Below, piece by piece: positions 17,791-24,832 of a stretch of 49,621 nt of DNA. Location of the stretch: positions 1 through 49,621 of the forward strand of contig JAOUKO010000003.1 of NCBI GenBank assembly GCA_029882525.1. The letters are read 5' to 3'. A program made the translations under genes and the position numbers. The DNA is from Candidatus Aminicenantota bacterium. GTDB taxonomy: Bacteria > Acidobacteriota > Aminicenantia > Aminicenantales > Aminicenantaceae. The notes under the pieces are model-generated. The model had not been told where the DNA came from. It did no database searches and saw nothing but the letters and a program-made list of their open reading frames with translations. Every line of letters begins with the position of its first letter. Position 1 is the first letter of the stretch.

Positions 17791-19080
17791 CTAACGGGCA
17801 AAATAGCCAAGCCGATGCTCGACTCTGAAGTTTTTATCTTTCACCTTCACTTTGATCTCTTTAAACTTCCCGTCGCTTTTGTAGTTTTGGGGTGTATAGT
17901 AAAGAAGGTAGTAATTCTCAGATGCCCCCAAAGCCTGCTGGAATAAGAAGGCTGAATTTGCAGAACTTGCTGAATATCCGCCCGTTGCTTTCGCCATCTC
18001 ATGAAAAACTGAGAATATGTCTTCAGAATGTTCTTCCATGCGGATTCCGAATACATGTTGAGGCGGTCTGGAAATAAACAGAAAATGAATGGAAATGGAT
18101 GAATCTGCGTAAGCCTGCTTTATGCGTTCCACATCCAGAGTGATTTCTCGCCTATAAAAATCAAAAAGCCCTGAAATGGTATGAATAATATTCGGTCTGT
18201 CCTGGAATATAGCCAAATACTGATCGAGGATTTTCGGGTCAATCTGGGGGATGTATTCCTTTTCATAGAACATGAAAATATATTTCTGCCCCTCTTTATC
18301 TTTAATCAAATCCGAAAATTCTAAAAATTTCTTCTGTTCGAAACTCCTTATGTTTTCCAGCCTCCCCAGGAGGTCCGCATACCTCGTGATTTGTTCATCG
18401 ATGGACATGCCTTCGTATTGGCCGGTTGAAAAACCGTCCACATACCTAGTTGTGAATGCTACGCTTCCAGCTTCTGTCCCTTCTGTTGCTTCATCCGTAA
18501 CAGCCCCGAATGACTGGATAGCTGAAGCTAATGACTTTGCTAAGCGAACCATGTCATCGAGTATATCCCTGTACTCTGAGTTCCCGATCATGGCATCCCT
18601 TCTCAGTATCCCTTTAAGCTGATTCACAATATCTTCTTTGGATAAAACCTCTAATGTCTTGCCCTTCAGCCTGTATGTTTTCATGGAAGTGATAACTGTC
18701 AGATTATCACCGGGAACCAGTATCTCATGGACAAAATACTCGACTGCATCTCCAAGCTTAGCCGTGTATTCGTTGATCTCGAAGAAAAGATAGAAATTTC
18801 TTGAGGTCTCGGGTGCAAACCTCTTGTTTTCCTCCCTTCTTTCTATACTCCTCTTTTTTACAAGATAAACAGCCTCTACCCTCTGAGGAATCCCGTCCTC
18901 TAATACTTCAAAATCATTGAGGGTGAGGTCATCGATGAACCTGTTACCCTGAAAGACTCTTACAGGGACTTCCACATTGATGACCATGGTCTCTTCAGAA
19001 AGTTTTTGATCAGAGACCTGTTGAGAAAAAACAGAAAGGCCAAGGATGACTATTGCGCCTATTATTGTCAATTTTTTCAT
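17791..19080 (-). CDS. VWFA-related secreted protein, paralogue 1
   Basis: 429 residues; ATG with AGGGG upstream. Signal peptide 1-19 ending FSQQ. The N-terminal segment INVEVPVRVFQGNRF, LNDFEVLEDGIPQRVEAVYLV is the opening of the 'VWFA-related, Acidobacterial' family, followed by a von Willebrand A-like fold (FYLFFEINEY, PGDNLTVITS) and a C-terminal region ending NYYLLYYTP then KVKDKNFRVEHRLGYF. The classic DxSxS metal site is not intact, so metal-dependent adhesion is doubtful. Function is unknown; these proteins are exported and often multicopy. A 67-bp-spaced paralogue lies upstream (19348-20553) beyond repeat R1. The gene is bracketed by two direct copies of R1. Confidence 0.8.
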   Translation of the reverse strand: MKKLTIIGAIVILGLSVFSQQVSDQKLSEETMVINVEVPVRVFQGNRFIDDLTLNDFEVLEDGIPQRVEAVYLVKKRSIERREENKRFAPETSRNFYLFFEINEYTAKLGDAVEYFVHEILVPGDNLTVITSMKTYRLKGKTLEVLSKEDIVNQLKGILRRDAMIGNSEYRDILDDMVRLAKSLASAIQSFGAVTDEATEGTEAGSVAFTTRYVDGFSTGQYEGMSIDEQITRYADLLGRLENIRSFEQKKFLEFSDLIKDKEGQKYIFMFYEKEYIPQIDPKILDQYLAIFQDRPNIIHTISGLFDFYRREITLDVERIKQAYADSSISIHFLFISRPPQHVFGIRMEEHSEDIFSVFHEMAKATGGYSASSANSAFLFQQALGASENYYLLYYTPQNYKSDGKFKEIKVKVKDKNFRVEHRLGYFAR

Positions 19081-19099
19081 TTCTAACCCCTACTTTTAT

Positions 19100-19128
19100 T
19101 AAATAGCAGAGAGAGACAGGCAAGTCAA
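19100..19128 (-). promoter_or_regulatory. promoter candidate for VWFA-related gene 1, -35 supplied by R1
   Basis: On the minus strand TTGACT (19128-19123) lies at the very end of repeat R1 copy B, followed by 17 nt and TATTTA (19105-19100). The leader would be about 13 nt and still include the Shine-Dalgarno site. Confidence 0.4.
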
Positions 19129-19280
19129 CTTGGAGGGGGAACTGACTTCCCCCTTCCAACGCTCGCTTCCGCTCGCTGCCTCCCCTTCTCGGGCGGGGCA
19201 TCAACCCACGCCCTGCGACCAAGGGGACATACCCCCTTGGATCCCCCCGACGATCGTTCCGATCGTCAACTTGGAGGGGA
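19124..19280 (+). repeat. R1 repeat, copy B, internally deleted and joined to an R2-like tail
   Basis: Starts with the same GTCAACTTGGAGGGGGAA as copy A and keeps hairpins 1, 2 and 3 (CCAAGGGG/CCCCTTGG). The CCCCGCGG hairpin is lost: the flanking GATCG motifs are fused as CGATCGTTCCGATCG, consistent with deletion between short direct repeats. At 19265 a second GTCAACTTGGAGGGG begins but changes at once into GAGGGTCTTGGCAAGGA and GGAGGAACC (to about 19310), which resembles the inside of R2. The rest, up to 19347, holds nothing recognised. Confidence 0.8.
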
Positions 19281-19347
19281 GAGGGTCTTGGCAAGGACGC
19301 GGAGGAACCCGGGCTTTATCAGGTATAAAGAAGATTTGAGTCGGCCT

Positions 19348-20553
19348 CTAATCGGCAAAATAGCCAGACCGGTGAAGTATCCTGAAGTCTTTATCCTTGA
19401 CCCTGATCTTTATCTCCCTGAATTTTCCGTCCTTCCTGTAACTCGACGGACTATAATAAAGGAGATAGTAGTTTTCAGATGCCTCAACAGCATTCTGGAA
19501 CAAGGAAACGGGATTAGCAGAACTCTCGGAAAGACCTCCTGTCGCCTTCGCTATCTCATTGAAGGCGTTGAATATATCTTCAGAATGCTCAACCATGAGG
19601 ACGCCCGGGATATAAGCTGCGGGCTTGGCGAAGAATAAAAAGTGGATAGAAATCGAAGAATCCGCATACGCTTGTTTGACTTTATCAATATCGAAAGAAA
19701 TCTCTCTCCTGTAAAAATCAAAAAGCCCCGCCAGAGTGTGGCTTATATCCTCCCTGTCTTGATTCAAACTCATGATTTGGTTCAAAACCCGGCGCTCGAT
19801 CTGGGGAATGTATTCTCTCTGGTAGAAGAGAAAGACGTACTTCTGTCCTTCCTTATCCCGTAAATATTCTGCAAATTCTAGGAGCTTTTTCTGGTCGACC
19901 GTTCTGATCTGTTCTAATTTTTTCAGGAGCTCGGCATACATCGAGATTTGGACGTCAAGCTCCAACCCCTGGTATTCAGCCGTGCTGAATTCATCCTGGT
20001 TGCTCGAGGCAGACGAGAGCGCCTTTGCCAAACCGGCAAGGTCATGGACAGCATTCCTGTATTCAGAGCTTCCTGCGAGAGTATCCCTTCTCAATATTCC
20101 GATGATCTGACTCACGATTTTCTCCCTGGGAAGGGTGTCCAAAATGTCCGGCTTCATCCTGTAGGTCTTCATCGGAGTAATGACCGAGAGGTTATCCCCG
20201 GGGAAGAGGACGTTATTCACAAAATAATCCACTGCCTTGCCGATTCTTGGAGTGTATTCGGTGACCTCAAAAAAGAGATAAAAATTTCTCGTTGTCTCGG
20301 GCACGAATCTTTTCTTTTCCTCCCTTCTCTCAATGGTTCTCTTCTTTATCAAGTAGACCGCTTCTACTTTCTGAGGGATTCCATCCTCGAAGACCTCAAA
20401 ATCGTCTATAGTCAAGCTGTCAATGAAGATATTTCCGTTGAACACCCTGACCGGGACTTCAATGTTTATCACCAATGATTCGTGAGTGATCTCTTGGGCA
20501 AAAATTGTTAGGCCAAAAGCAAGTATTCCGATAACAATTATCTTCTTTAACAA
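19348..20553 (-). CDS. VWFA-related secreted protein, paralogue 2
   Basis: 401 residues from a TTG start supported by AAGGAG 9 nt upstream; no ATG fits. Signal peptide 1-20 (FGLTIFAQ). It aligns with paralogue 1 throughout: VINIEVPVRVFNGNIF, DDFEVFEDGIPQKVEAVYLI, NFYLFFEVTEYTP, PGDNLSVITPMKTYR, and a closing NYYLLYYSP and RVKDKDFRI. The main difference is a shorter middle, where paralogue 1 has an extra acidic stretch near residues 190-205. The family is exported with unknown function. Gene order and orientation (paralogue 2, R1, paralogue 1, R1) suggest duplication of a gene-plus-repeat unit. Confidence 0.8.
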   Translation of the reverse strand: MLKKIIVIGILAFGLTIFAQEITHESLVINIEVPVRVFNGNIFIDSLTIDDFEVFEDGIPQKVEAVYLIKKRTIERREEKKRFVPETTRNFYLFFEVTEYTPRIGKAVDYFVNNVLFPGDNLSVITPMKTYRMKPDILDTLPREKIVSQIIGILRRDTLAGSSEYRNAVHDLAGLAKALSSASSNQDEFSTAEYQGLELDVQISMYAELLKKLEQIRTVDQKKLLEFAEYLRDKEGQKYVFLFYQREYIPQIERRVLNQIMSLNQDREDISHTLAGLFDFYRREISFDIDKVKQAYADSSISIHFLFFAKPAAYIPGVLMVEHSEDIFNAFNEIAKATGGLSESSANPVSLFQNAVEASENYYLLYYSPSSYRKDGKFREIKIRVKDKDFRILHRSGYFAD

Positions 20554-20598
20554 TCCAAGGCTCCTTGTTCTTCAAATCTAAATCTATGGAATATGGAT

Positions 20599-20628
20599 AT
20601 TATAGAGTAGAGATGAAAAAGTTAGCAA
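20599..20628 (-). promoter_or_regulatory. promoter for VWFA-related gene 2
   Basis: On the minus strand TTGCTA (20628-20623), 18 nt, then a consensus TATAAT (20604-20599). The start near 20592 leaves a leader of about 39 nt. Confidence 0.55.
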
Positions 20629-20653
20629 TCTATTTCCTCAGAATCAAGAAAAA

Positions 20654-20716
20654 AAGGTCAGGTCCCCATTCGCCACTTTCTTATCATGAAAATTGGGGAC
20701 AGTCTCCAATTCGCCC
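20654..20716. repeat. R4-like foldback remnant
   Basis: GGTCAGGTCCCCATTCGCC and, 25 bp later, ATTGGGGACAGTCTCCAATTCGCC. The GTCCCC/GGGGAC parts can pair, and the wording GGGGACAGTC resembles the other R4 palindromes in this window. It separates VWFA-related gene 2 from the flavoprotein gene. Confidence 0.4.
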
Positions 20717-20725
20717 AGGGAAACC

Positions 20726-22105
20726 TCAGCCTTTTTTCCTCAGCTCCTGGAGGTTTCCGAGGGTCGATTGGATCACTTCCGGCAGGGCCGGATGAATATG
20801 CATCCCGTTGATGATGGGCCTCACGGTTCCATCTATCGACATGGCGTTGATCACTTCTTGAATGAGGATGGGCGCATAAGGTCCGATCACGTGGAATCCT
20901 AAAATCCTCCCGCTGTTTTTCTCGATGATGATCTTGGCAAAGCTATCCTCCTCCATCATTGCCTCTCCCTTGGCTACTTCTGAGTATTTCGCCTTGCCGA
21001 CCAGGATATCATGATTTTTCCTGGCTTCTTCCTCTCCTAACCCGACAGAAGCGACCTGCGGATAGGAAAACACGGCATGTGGAACTTTATCATAATCCAC
21101 CTTGTTCCTCTCGCCGTGTATGGCGTTGTGCCAGACGAGATCAGCTTCTCTGTTGGCCGAATGTCTGAACATTTTCTTTCCGATCGCGTCTCCGAAGGCC
21201 CAGATATTCACCTTGCTTGTCTCCAGGTAATCATTGACTGCGATGTATCCCCTCTGATCCACTTTCACTCCAGTTTTCTCAACTTTCAAGAGGTCCGCGT
21301 TGGACTTTCTTCCAGCAGCCAATAAGATCCTTTCGGCGCTGAATTCCCTCTCTTCTCCTGAAACCTTATCCCTGGTGATAACTTTCATCTCCTCTTTTCC
21401 CCTTTTGACTTCCCGGGCCTCAGTGTTGGTGAAGATATCCATGCGTTTTCCCATTTTCGTCTTCAACAGCTCAGAAACCTCTGGCTCTTCATCGCGCACC
21501 AGTCTCCCCGCCCGCTGGAGGATGGTGACTTTGGTCCTCATTGAAGCGAAGAAATGCCCGAATTCAGCAGCGATGTATCCTCCGCCGATGATGATCAGGC
21601 TCTCTGGTTTCCGGGTGAGATCCAGGACATTCTCGTTGGTCAAATAATCAACATTCTCTATTCCCTTTATCGGAGGTATCAGCGGTCTGGCCCCAGAGGT
21701 GATAAATATCTTCCTTCCTTTTATCCTCTCCCCTTCAACTTCCAGAGTGTAATCGTCTGCGAAGGAGCCCAAACCCTCATAAAAATCCAATTCCTCCGTG
21801 TGTTCAATACCTTCTCTGATATGAGTCTGACTTTTCTCGATCGTTCTTTTCATCCTCTCCATTATGGCCTGAAAATCGACCTGTTTTATTTCAGCATGAA
21901 TACCCAGCTTTGCCGCTTCCTGAATCTCGACCACTCTATCTGCCGGAAAAATCAACATCTTGGTCGGAATGCATCCCACATTCAAACAGGTTCCTCCCAG
22001 AGGACCCTTGTCCACCAGGGCGACGCTCAAGCCATGGGCCAACGCTTGCTCGACAACGATCGCCCCTGCTCCGGAACCGATCACGATCACATCATACTCT
22101 TTCAT
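20726..22105 (-). CDS. dihydrolipoyl dehydrogenase-family flavoprotein
   Basis: 459 residues; ATG start. FAD-binding motif IGSGAGA (10-15) at the N-terminus, redox-active disulfide Cys40/Cys45 in GTCLNVGCIPTKM, NAD-binding IIIGGGYIAAEFG in the middle, and the C-terminal His438-x4-Glu443 couple (HIHPALPE) that acts as the proton relay in lipoamide dehydrogenase. Length fits the family (about 460). It probably oxidises dihydrolipoamide or a related dithiol with NAD+. No 2-oxoacid dehydrogenase E1/E2 or glycine-cleavage gene is next to it, so a mercuric-reductase-like or other disulfide reductase role cannot be excluded. Upstream lies repeat R2. Confidence 0.8.
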   Translation of the reverse strand: MKEYDVIVIGSGAGAIVVEQALAHGLSVALVDKGPLGGTCLNVGCIPTKMLIFPADRVVEIQEAAKLGIHAEIKQVDFQAIMERMKRTIEKSQTHIREGIEHTEELDFYEGLGSFADDYTLEVEGERIKGRKIFITSGARPLIPPIKGIENVDYLTNENVLDLTRKPESLIIIGGGYIAAEFGHFFASMRTKVTILQRAGRLVRDEEPEVSELLKTKMGKRMDIFTNTEAREVKRGKEEMKVITRDKVSGEEREFSAERILLAAGRKSNADLLKVEKTGVKVDQRGYIAVNDYLETSKVNIWAFGDAIGKKMFRHSANREADLVWHNAIHGERNKVDYDKVPHAVFSYPQVASVGLGEEEARKNHDILVGKAKYSEVAKGEAMMEEDSFAKIIIEKNSGRILGFHVIGPYAPILIQEVINAMSIDGTVRPIINGMHIHPALPEVIQSTLGNLQELRKKG

Positions 22106-22143
22106 CCCGTTCTCCCTAAATGGATTCTGCCATTATGGAAGGT

Positions 22144-22321
22144 AAGCATTTCTATCCCCGTGACAGATAATTATGAAGGTGTAATCTGCCACAGCGCCGG
22201 TTCCCCTCCATCCAAGCCAGGACCCTCCTACCCTCCTCCACGGGCTTCAGATGAAGAGAAACCGTCGCTCCACTTCTGAATAAAGTCAGATGTTTCCCTC
22301 ATCACAGAAATGGAGATTCTT
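22144..22321 (-). repeat. R2 repeat, copy 1
   Basis: About 178 bp with imperfect inverted ends (AAGCATTTCTATCCCCGTGACA against AAGAATCTCCATTTCTGTGAT; shorter cores align). The centre folds back: AGCGCCGGTT with AACCGTCGCT, one mismatch. Same family as 33580, 41185 and 42870; reverse orientation relative to the last two. Confidence 0.75.
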
Positions 22322-22402
22322 ACATATGGCAATTTTTTATGGACGAATGAATTTCATTTTGTTAGAATATGTGATACTATTAATATTACTATTATGAACG
22401 AA

Positions 22403-22479
22403 GGGCGTCAGCGTGAGCGGTGGTTATTCATAATTAACTCCTTACCATCCTCCTTTTCCCCTCGGAAAAGCTGACGCCC
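22403..22479. other. 77-nt foldback, possible structured RNA
   Basis: GGGCGTCAG (22403-22411) pairs perfectly with CTGACGCCC (22471-22479). Directly next to the right arm is a second perfect hairpin, CTTTTCC-CCTC-GGAAAAG (22453-22470). The region lies in the 418-bp gap between the flavoprotein and NYN genes. It matches none of the R1-R4 families. No T-tract follows on either strand. Confidence 0.45.
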
Positions 22480-22523
22480 AATACCTTCAATAAGGGGAAA
22501 TTTAACCAGAATTTAATGAAGCC

Positions 22524-23057
22524 TTAGCGGCTGCTCCGGATCAAATACTTCTGAGGATTCTTGTCCATATCTATGAAATTATCCGCTTCCTCGATCAGCT
22601 TCTGTGAGCTGGATTTGCCGAAGGCCAGGATTTCCACGTAGCAGCCCAGGGCATGCTTGAGATGCTGGACCAAAGGCACATAGTCTCCGTCTCCGCTGAC
22701 CAGGACGATGGCATCCAATTTTGAGGCCAGCTCTATGGTGTCCATGGCTATCCCGATATCCCAGTCGCCCTTCTTGGCCCCACCGAAAAACACCTGAAGG
22801 TCTTTTGCTTTGACTTCATAGCCCAAACCCTTCAGCGCTTCAAAAAAATTGACTTCATCCTTGACATCTGCCTTTATGACGTAAGCAATGGCCCTGATCA
22901 AACTCCTCCCCCTGACAGCTTCCTTGAGCAGCGTTTTGAAATTGACCTTGGCTTTGTATATGTTTCTGGCGGAATAATACATATTCTGCACGTCCACGAA
23001 GATTCCCACTCGCTGTTCCTTGTAGAGTTCGGGCGTTGATTTTTTACTCATTGACAA
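22524..23057 (-). CDS. NYN-domain (LabA/DUF88-type) PIN-like nuclease
   Basis: About 177 residues. TTG at 23057 has GAGAGG 5 nt before it; an ATG at 23051 is the other option. The NYN fold is clear: GIFVDVQNMYYSA (first acidic residue), KGDWDIGIAMDTIELA, and VLVSGDGDYVPLVQHL, giving the acidic cluster of PIN/FLAP-like RNases. Members of this family are predicted or shown to cleave RNA, or act in regulatory complexes such as LabA. The protein is soluble and single-domain. Promoter candidate at 23156-23184, whose -35 box is the end of R1 copy C. Divergent from the sigma factor gene. Confidence 0.85.
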   Translation of the reverse strand: MSMSKKSTPELYKEQRVGIFVDVQNMYYSARNIYKAKVNFKTLLKEAVRGRSLIRAIAYVIKADVKDEVNFFEALKGLGYEVKAKDLQVFFGGAKKGDWDIGIAMDTIELASKLDAIVLVSGDGDYVPLVQHLKHALGCYVEILAFGKSSSQKLIEEADNFIDMDKNPQKYLIRSSR

Positions 23058-23155
23058 TCCATCCTCTCGATGAATGCACAGGCTTTGCCGATATTCCCAC
23101 CTGCTTTTTCAGGGGGGCAATGCAGCCATCTTCCTTATCTCGGAAAGACACCTGT

Positions 23156-23184
23156 TTTATATCACCGCTTTTCTCTCAAGTCAA
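23156..23184 (-). promoter_or_regulatory. strong promoter for the NYN gene, -35 supplied by R1
   Basis: On the minus strand TTGACT (23184-23179) at the end of R1 copy C, exactly 17 nt, then TATAAA (23161-23156). The start near 23149 leaves a leader of about 92 nt. Confidence 0.6.
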
Positions 23185-23352
23185 CTTGGAAGGGGAACTG
23201 ACTTCCCCCTTCCAACGCTCGCTTCTGCTCGCTGCCTCCCCTTCTCGGGCGGGACATGAACCCACGCCCTGCGACCAAGGGGGCATACCCCCTTGGATCC
23301 CCCGACGATCGATTCCCCGCGGAAAGCCGCGGGGCATACCATCCGATCGCCA
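23180..23352 (+). repeat. R1 repeat, copy C (complete)
   Basis: The best-preserved copy. Hairpin 1: TTGGAAGGGGAA (23186-23197) with TTCCCCCTTCCAA (23203-23215). Hairpin 2: GGGCG to CGCCC (23247-23269), with a one-base bulge. Hairpin 3: CCAAGGGGG-CATA-CCCCCTTGG (23275-23296), 9 bp perfect. Hairpin 4: CCCCGCGG-AAAG-CCGCGGGG (23315-23334), 8 bp perfect. It lies between the divergent NYN and sigma-factor genes and is followed by a short R4-like GCCTGACCCCAAT. Confidence 0.85.
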
Positions 23353-23390
23353 ATCAGCCTGACCCCAATGGTAAATTTTTATTTTTTCGT

Positions 23391-23416
23391 GTAACCTTTT
23401 CTAATAAGCGCAGTCT
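23391..23416 (+). promoter_or_regulatory. possible ECF-type promoter before the sigma gene
   Basis: GTAACC (23391-23396) resembles the AAC-containing -35 box of ECF sigma factors, with GTCT 16 nt further on. If real, it would be the sigma factor's own autoregulated promoter. Transcription would begin close to the ATG at 23424, which would favour one of the downstream starts (GTG 23454 or ATG 23481). Confidence 0.25.
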
Positions 23417-23423
23417 TTAATAA

Positions 23424-24011
23424 ATGAACACACTCAAAGAAGGAAAAATTCAGGTGAATCCCCACCCGGACAGAGAAATCATGGAAGAAGTCAAGGAAGG
23501 AAAAGTGGAAAAACTGGCCATTCTTTTCGAAAGGCATCATGTGCCTCTTTATAATTTTTTCCTGCGCCTGACCGGCAGCCAGAACTTCAGCGAAGACCTG
23601 GTCCAGGACGTCTTCTACCGGATCTTGAAATACCGCCATACCTACCAGGGACAGAGCAAGTTCACGATCTGGATGTACCAAATCGCCCGCAACGCCCATA
23701 TCGATCATCTGAGAAAAAGGAAGGAAGAATTGCCTTTAGAAGAGCAGTGGGATGAGGCGGCTGCCAGGGAGCCATCCCCTTATGAAGAGGTGGAAAAGGG
23801 ACAGGACATCGCCCTCCTGAACCAGGCACTGGCCAGACTGCCTCTGAAGAAAAGGGAAATTCTGGTGCTCAGCCGCTTCCAGAACATGAAATACAGGGAA
23901 ATTGCCGAGCTTTTCGGCTGGCAGATAGGCACGGTGAAGGCTTCTGTCCATCGAGCCATCAAAGACCTGGGAAAAATCTACTTTGAGCTTTCAGGAGGTG
24001 CTGCCTCATGA
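23424..24011 (+). CDS. ECF-family RNA polymerase sigma factor
   Basis: 195 residues from the ATG at 23424; that start lacks a strong Shine-Dalgarno, and GTG at 23454 (after AGAAGGA) or ATG at 23481 are alternatives. Region 2 covers about residues 25-95 (LFERHHVPLYNFFLRLTG, EDLVQDVFYRIL, FTIWMYQIARNAHIDHLR), and region 4 about 130-185 (LPLKKREILVLSRFQNMKYREIAELF, GTVKASVHRAIK). Region 3 is absent, as in extracytoplasmic-function sigma factors. It directs RNA polymerase to a small regulon, probably for envelope stress. It overlaps the anti-sigma gene by 4 bp (ATGA), so the two are translationally coupled, and two DUF4097-like genes follow. Confidence 0.9.
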   Translation: MNTLKEGKIQVNPHPDREIMEEVKEGKVEKLAILFERHHVPLYNFFLRLTGSQNFSEDLVQDVFYRILKYRHTYQGQSKFTIWMYQIARNAHIDHLRKRKEELPLEEQWDEAAAREPSPYEEVEKGQDIALLNQALARLPLKKREILVLSRFQNMKYREIAELFGWQIGTVKASVHRAIKDLGKIYFELSGGAAS

Positions 24012-24826
24012 ATTGCAAAAAGATACAGGAAAAATTCCCCGATTTCCTGGTCGGGGATATCGATCAAAAATCCAAAGAGCAGATCCAGGCGCACATCGCA
24101 TCCTGCGCCTCATGTCGCGAGGAGCTGGAAAGTTTGAGCGCGATCTGGACCAAACTGGGAGTCCTCCCAGAAGAAAGGCCGAGCAACGGGCTGCGGAACA
24201 GATTCTACACCATGCTGGAAAGCTATAAACAGGAGCTGGAGAAAGAACGACCCGTATTCAGCCTGAAAAAGCTCTTCACCGGCTGGTCTACAGCCTGGTG
24301 GCCGCGGCGCCCTGTCTTCCAGCTCTCGCTAGCGCTGGTTCTTCTCGTGGTCGGCCTGGCTTCCGGCTATCTCCTGAATTCCGCCCGAGGAAGCAGCGCG
24401 GAGCTTACCCAGCTGCAGCAGGAGGTCCGCGACATGCGCCAGGTTGTGGCTACCGCTCTTCTTGAGAAGCCGTCTCCAAGCGAAAGACTCAGGGGAGTGA
24501 GCTGGAGCTCTCAGGTCAAGCATCCTGACGCTGGAATGCTCGAAAAGTTGATGACCACCCTGAACAACGACCCCAACGTCAATGTCCGTCTCTCGGTCGT
24601 CGATGCCCTCTACCTTTTCTACGACAACCAGATAGTCAAGAAAGGAATCATCGAGTCTCTTTCCAGCCAGACTTCACCTCTGGTGCAGGTGGCCATCATC
24701 GACCTTATCACCGATATGCGGGAAAGGAAAGCGGTCGAATCGCTCAAGACTCTGATCCAGACAGAAGAGTTCAACCCTCAGGTCAAACAGCATGCTGAAC
24801 TTAGCATCCAGAGGATAAGCTTTTAG
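24008..24826 (+). CDS. zinc-finger anti-sigma factor with periplasmic HEAT-like repeats
   Basis: 272 residues, starting within the last codons of the sigma gene. The N-terminus has the anti-sigma zinc motif His29-x3-Cys33-x2-Cys36 (AHIASCASC). One membrane span at about 105-124 (LSLALVLLVVGLASGYLL) divides a cytosolic N-terminus from an outside C-terminus. After a short coiled segment (LTQLQQEVRDMRQVV), residues about 175-272 form helical pairs like HEAT repeats (VNVRLSVVDAL, SPLVQVAIIDLI, QVKQHAELSIQRI). By family it sequesters the upstream sigma factor and releases it on signal. The HEAT-like domain is an unusual sensor: it may read protein partners, perhaps the two downstream products. Confidence 0.85.
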   Translation: MNCKKIQEKFPDFLVGDIDQKSKEQIQAHIASCASCREELESLSAIWTKLGVLPEERPSNGLRNRFYTMLESYKQELEKERPVFSLKKLFTGWSTAWWPRRPVFQLSLALVLLVVGLASGYLLNSARGSSAELTQLQQEVRDMRQVVATALLEKPSPSERLRGVSWSSQVKHPDAGMLEKLMTTLNNDPNVNVRLSVVDALYLFYDNQIVKKGIIESLSSQTSPLVQVAIIDLITDMRERKAVESLKTLIQTEEFNPQVKQHAELSIQRISF

Positions 24827-24832
24827 GAGGAA

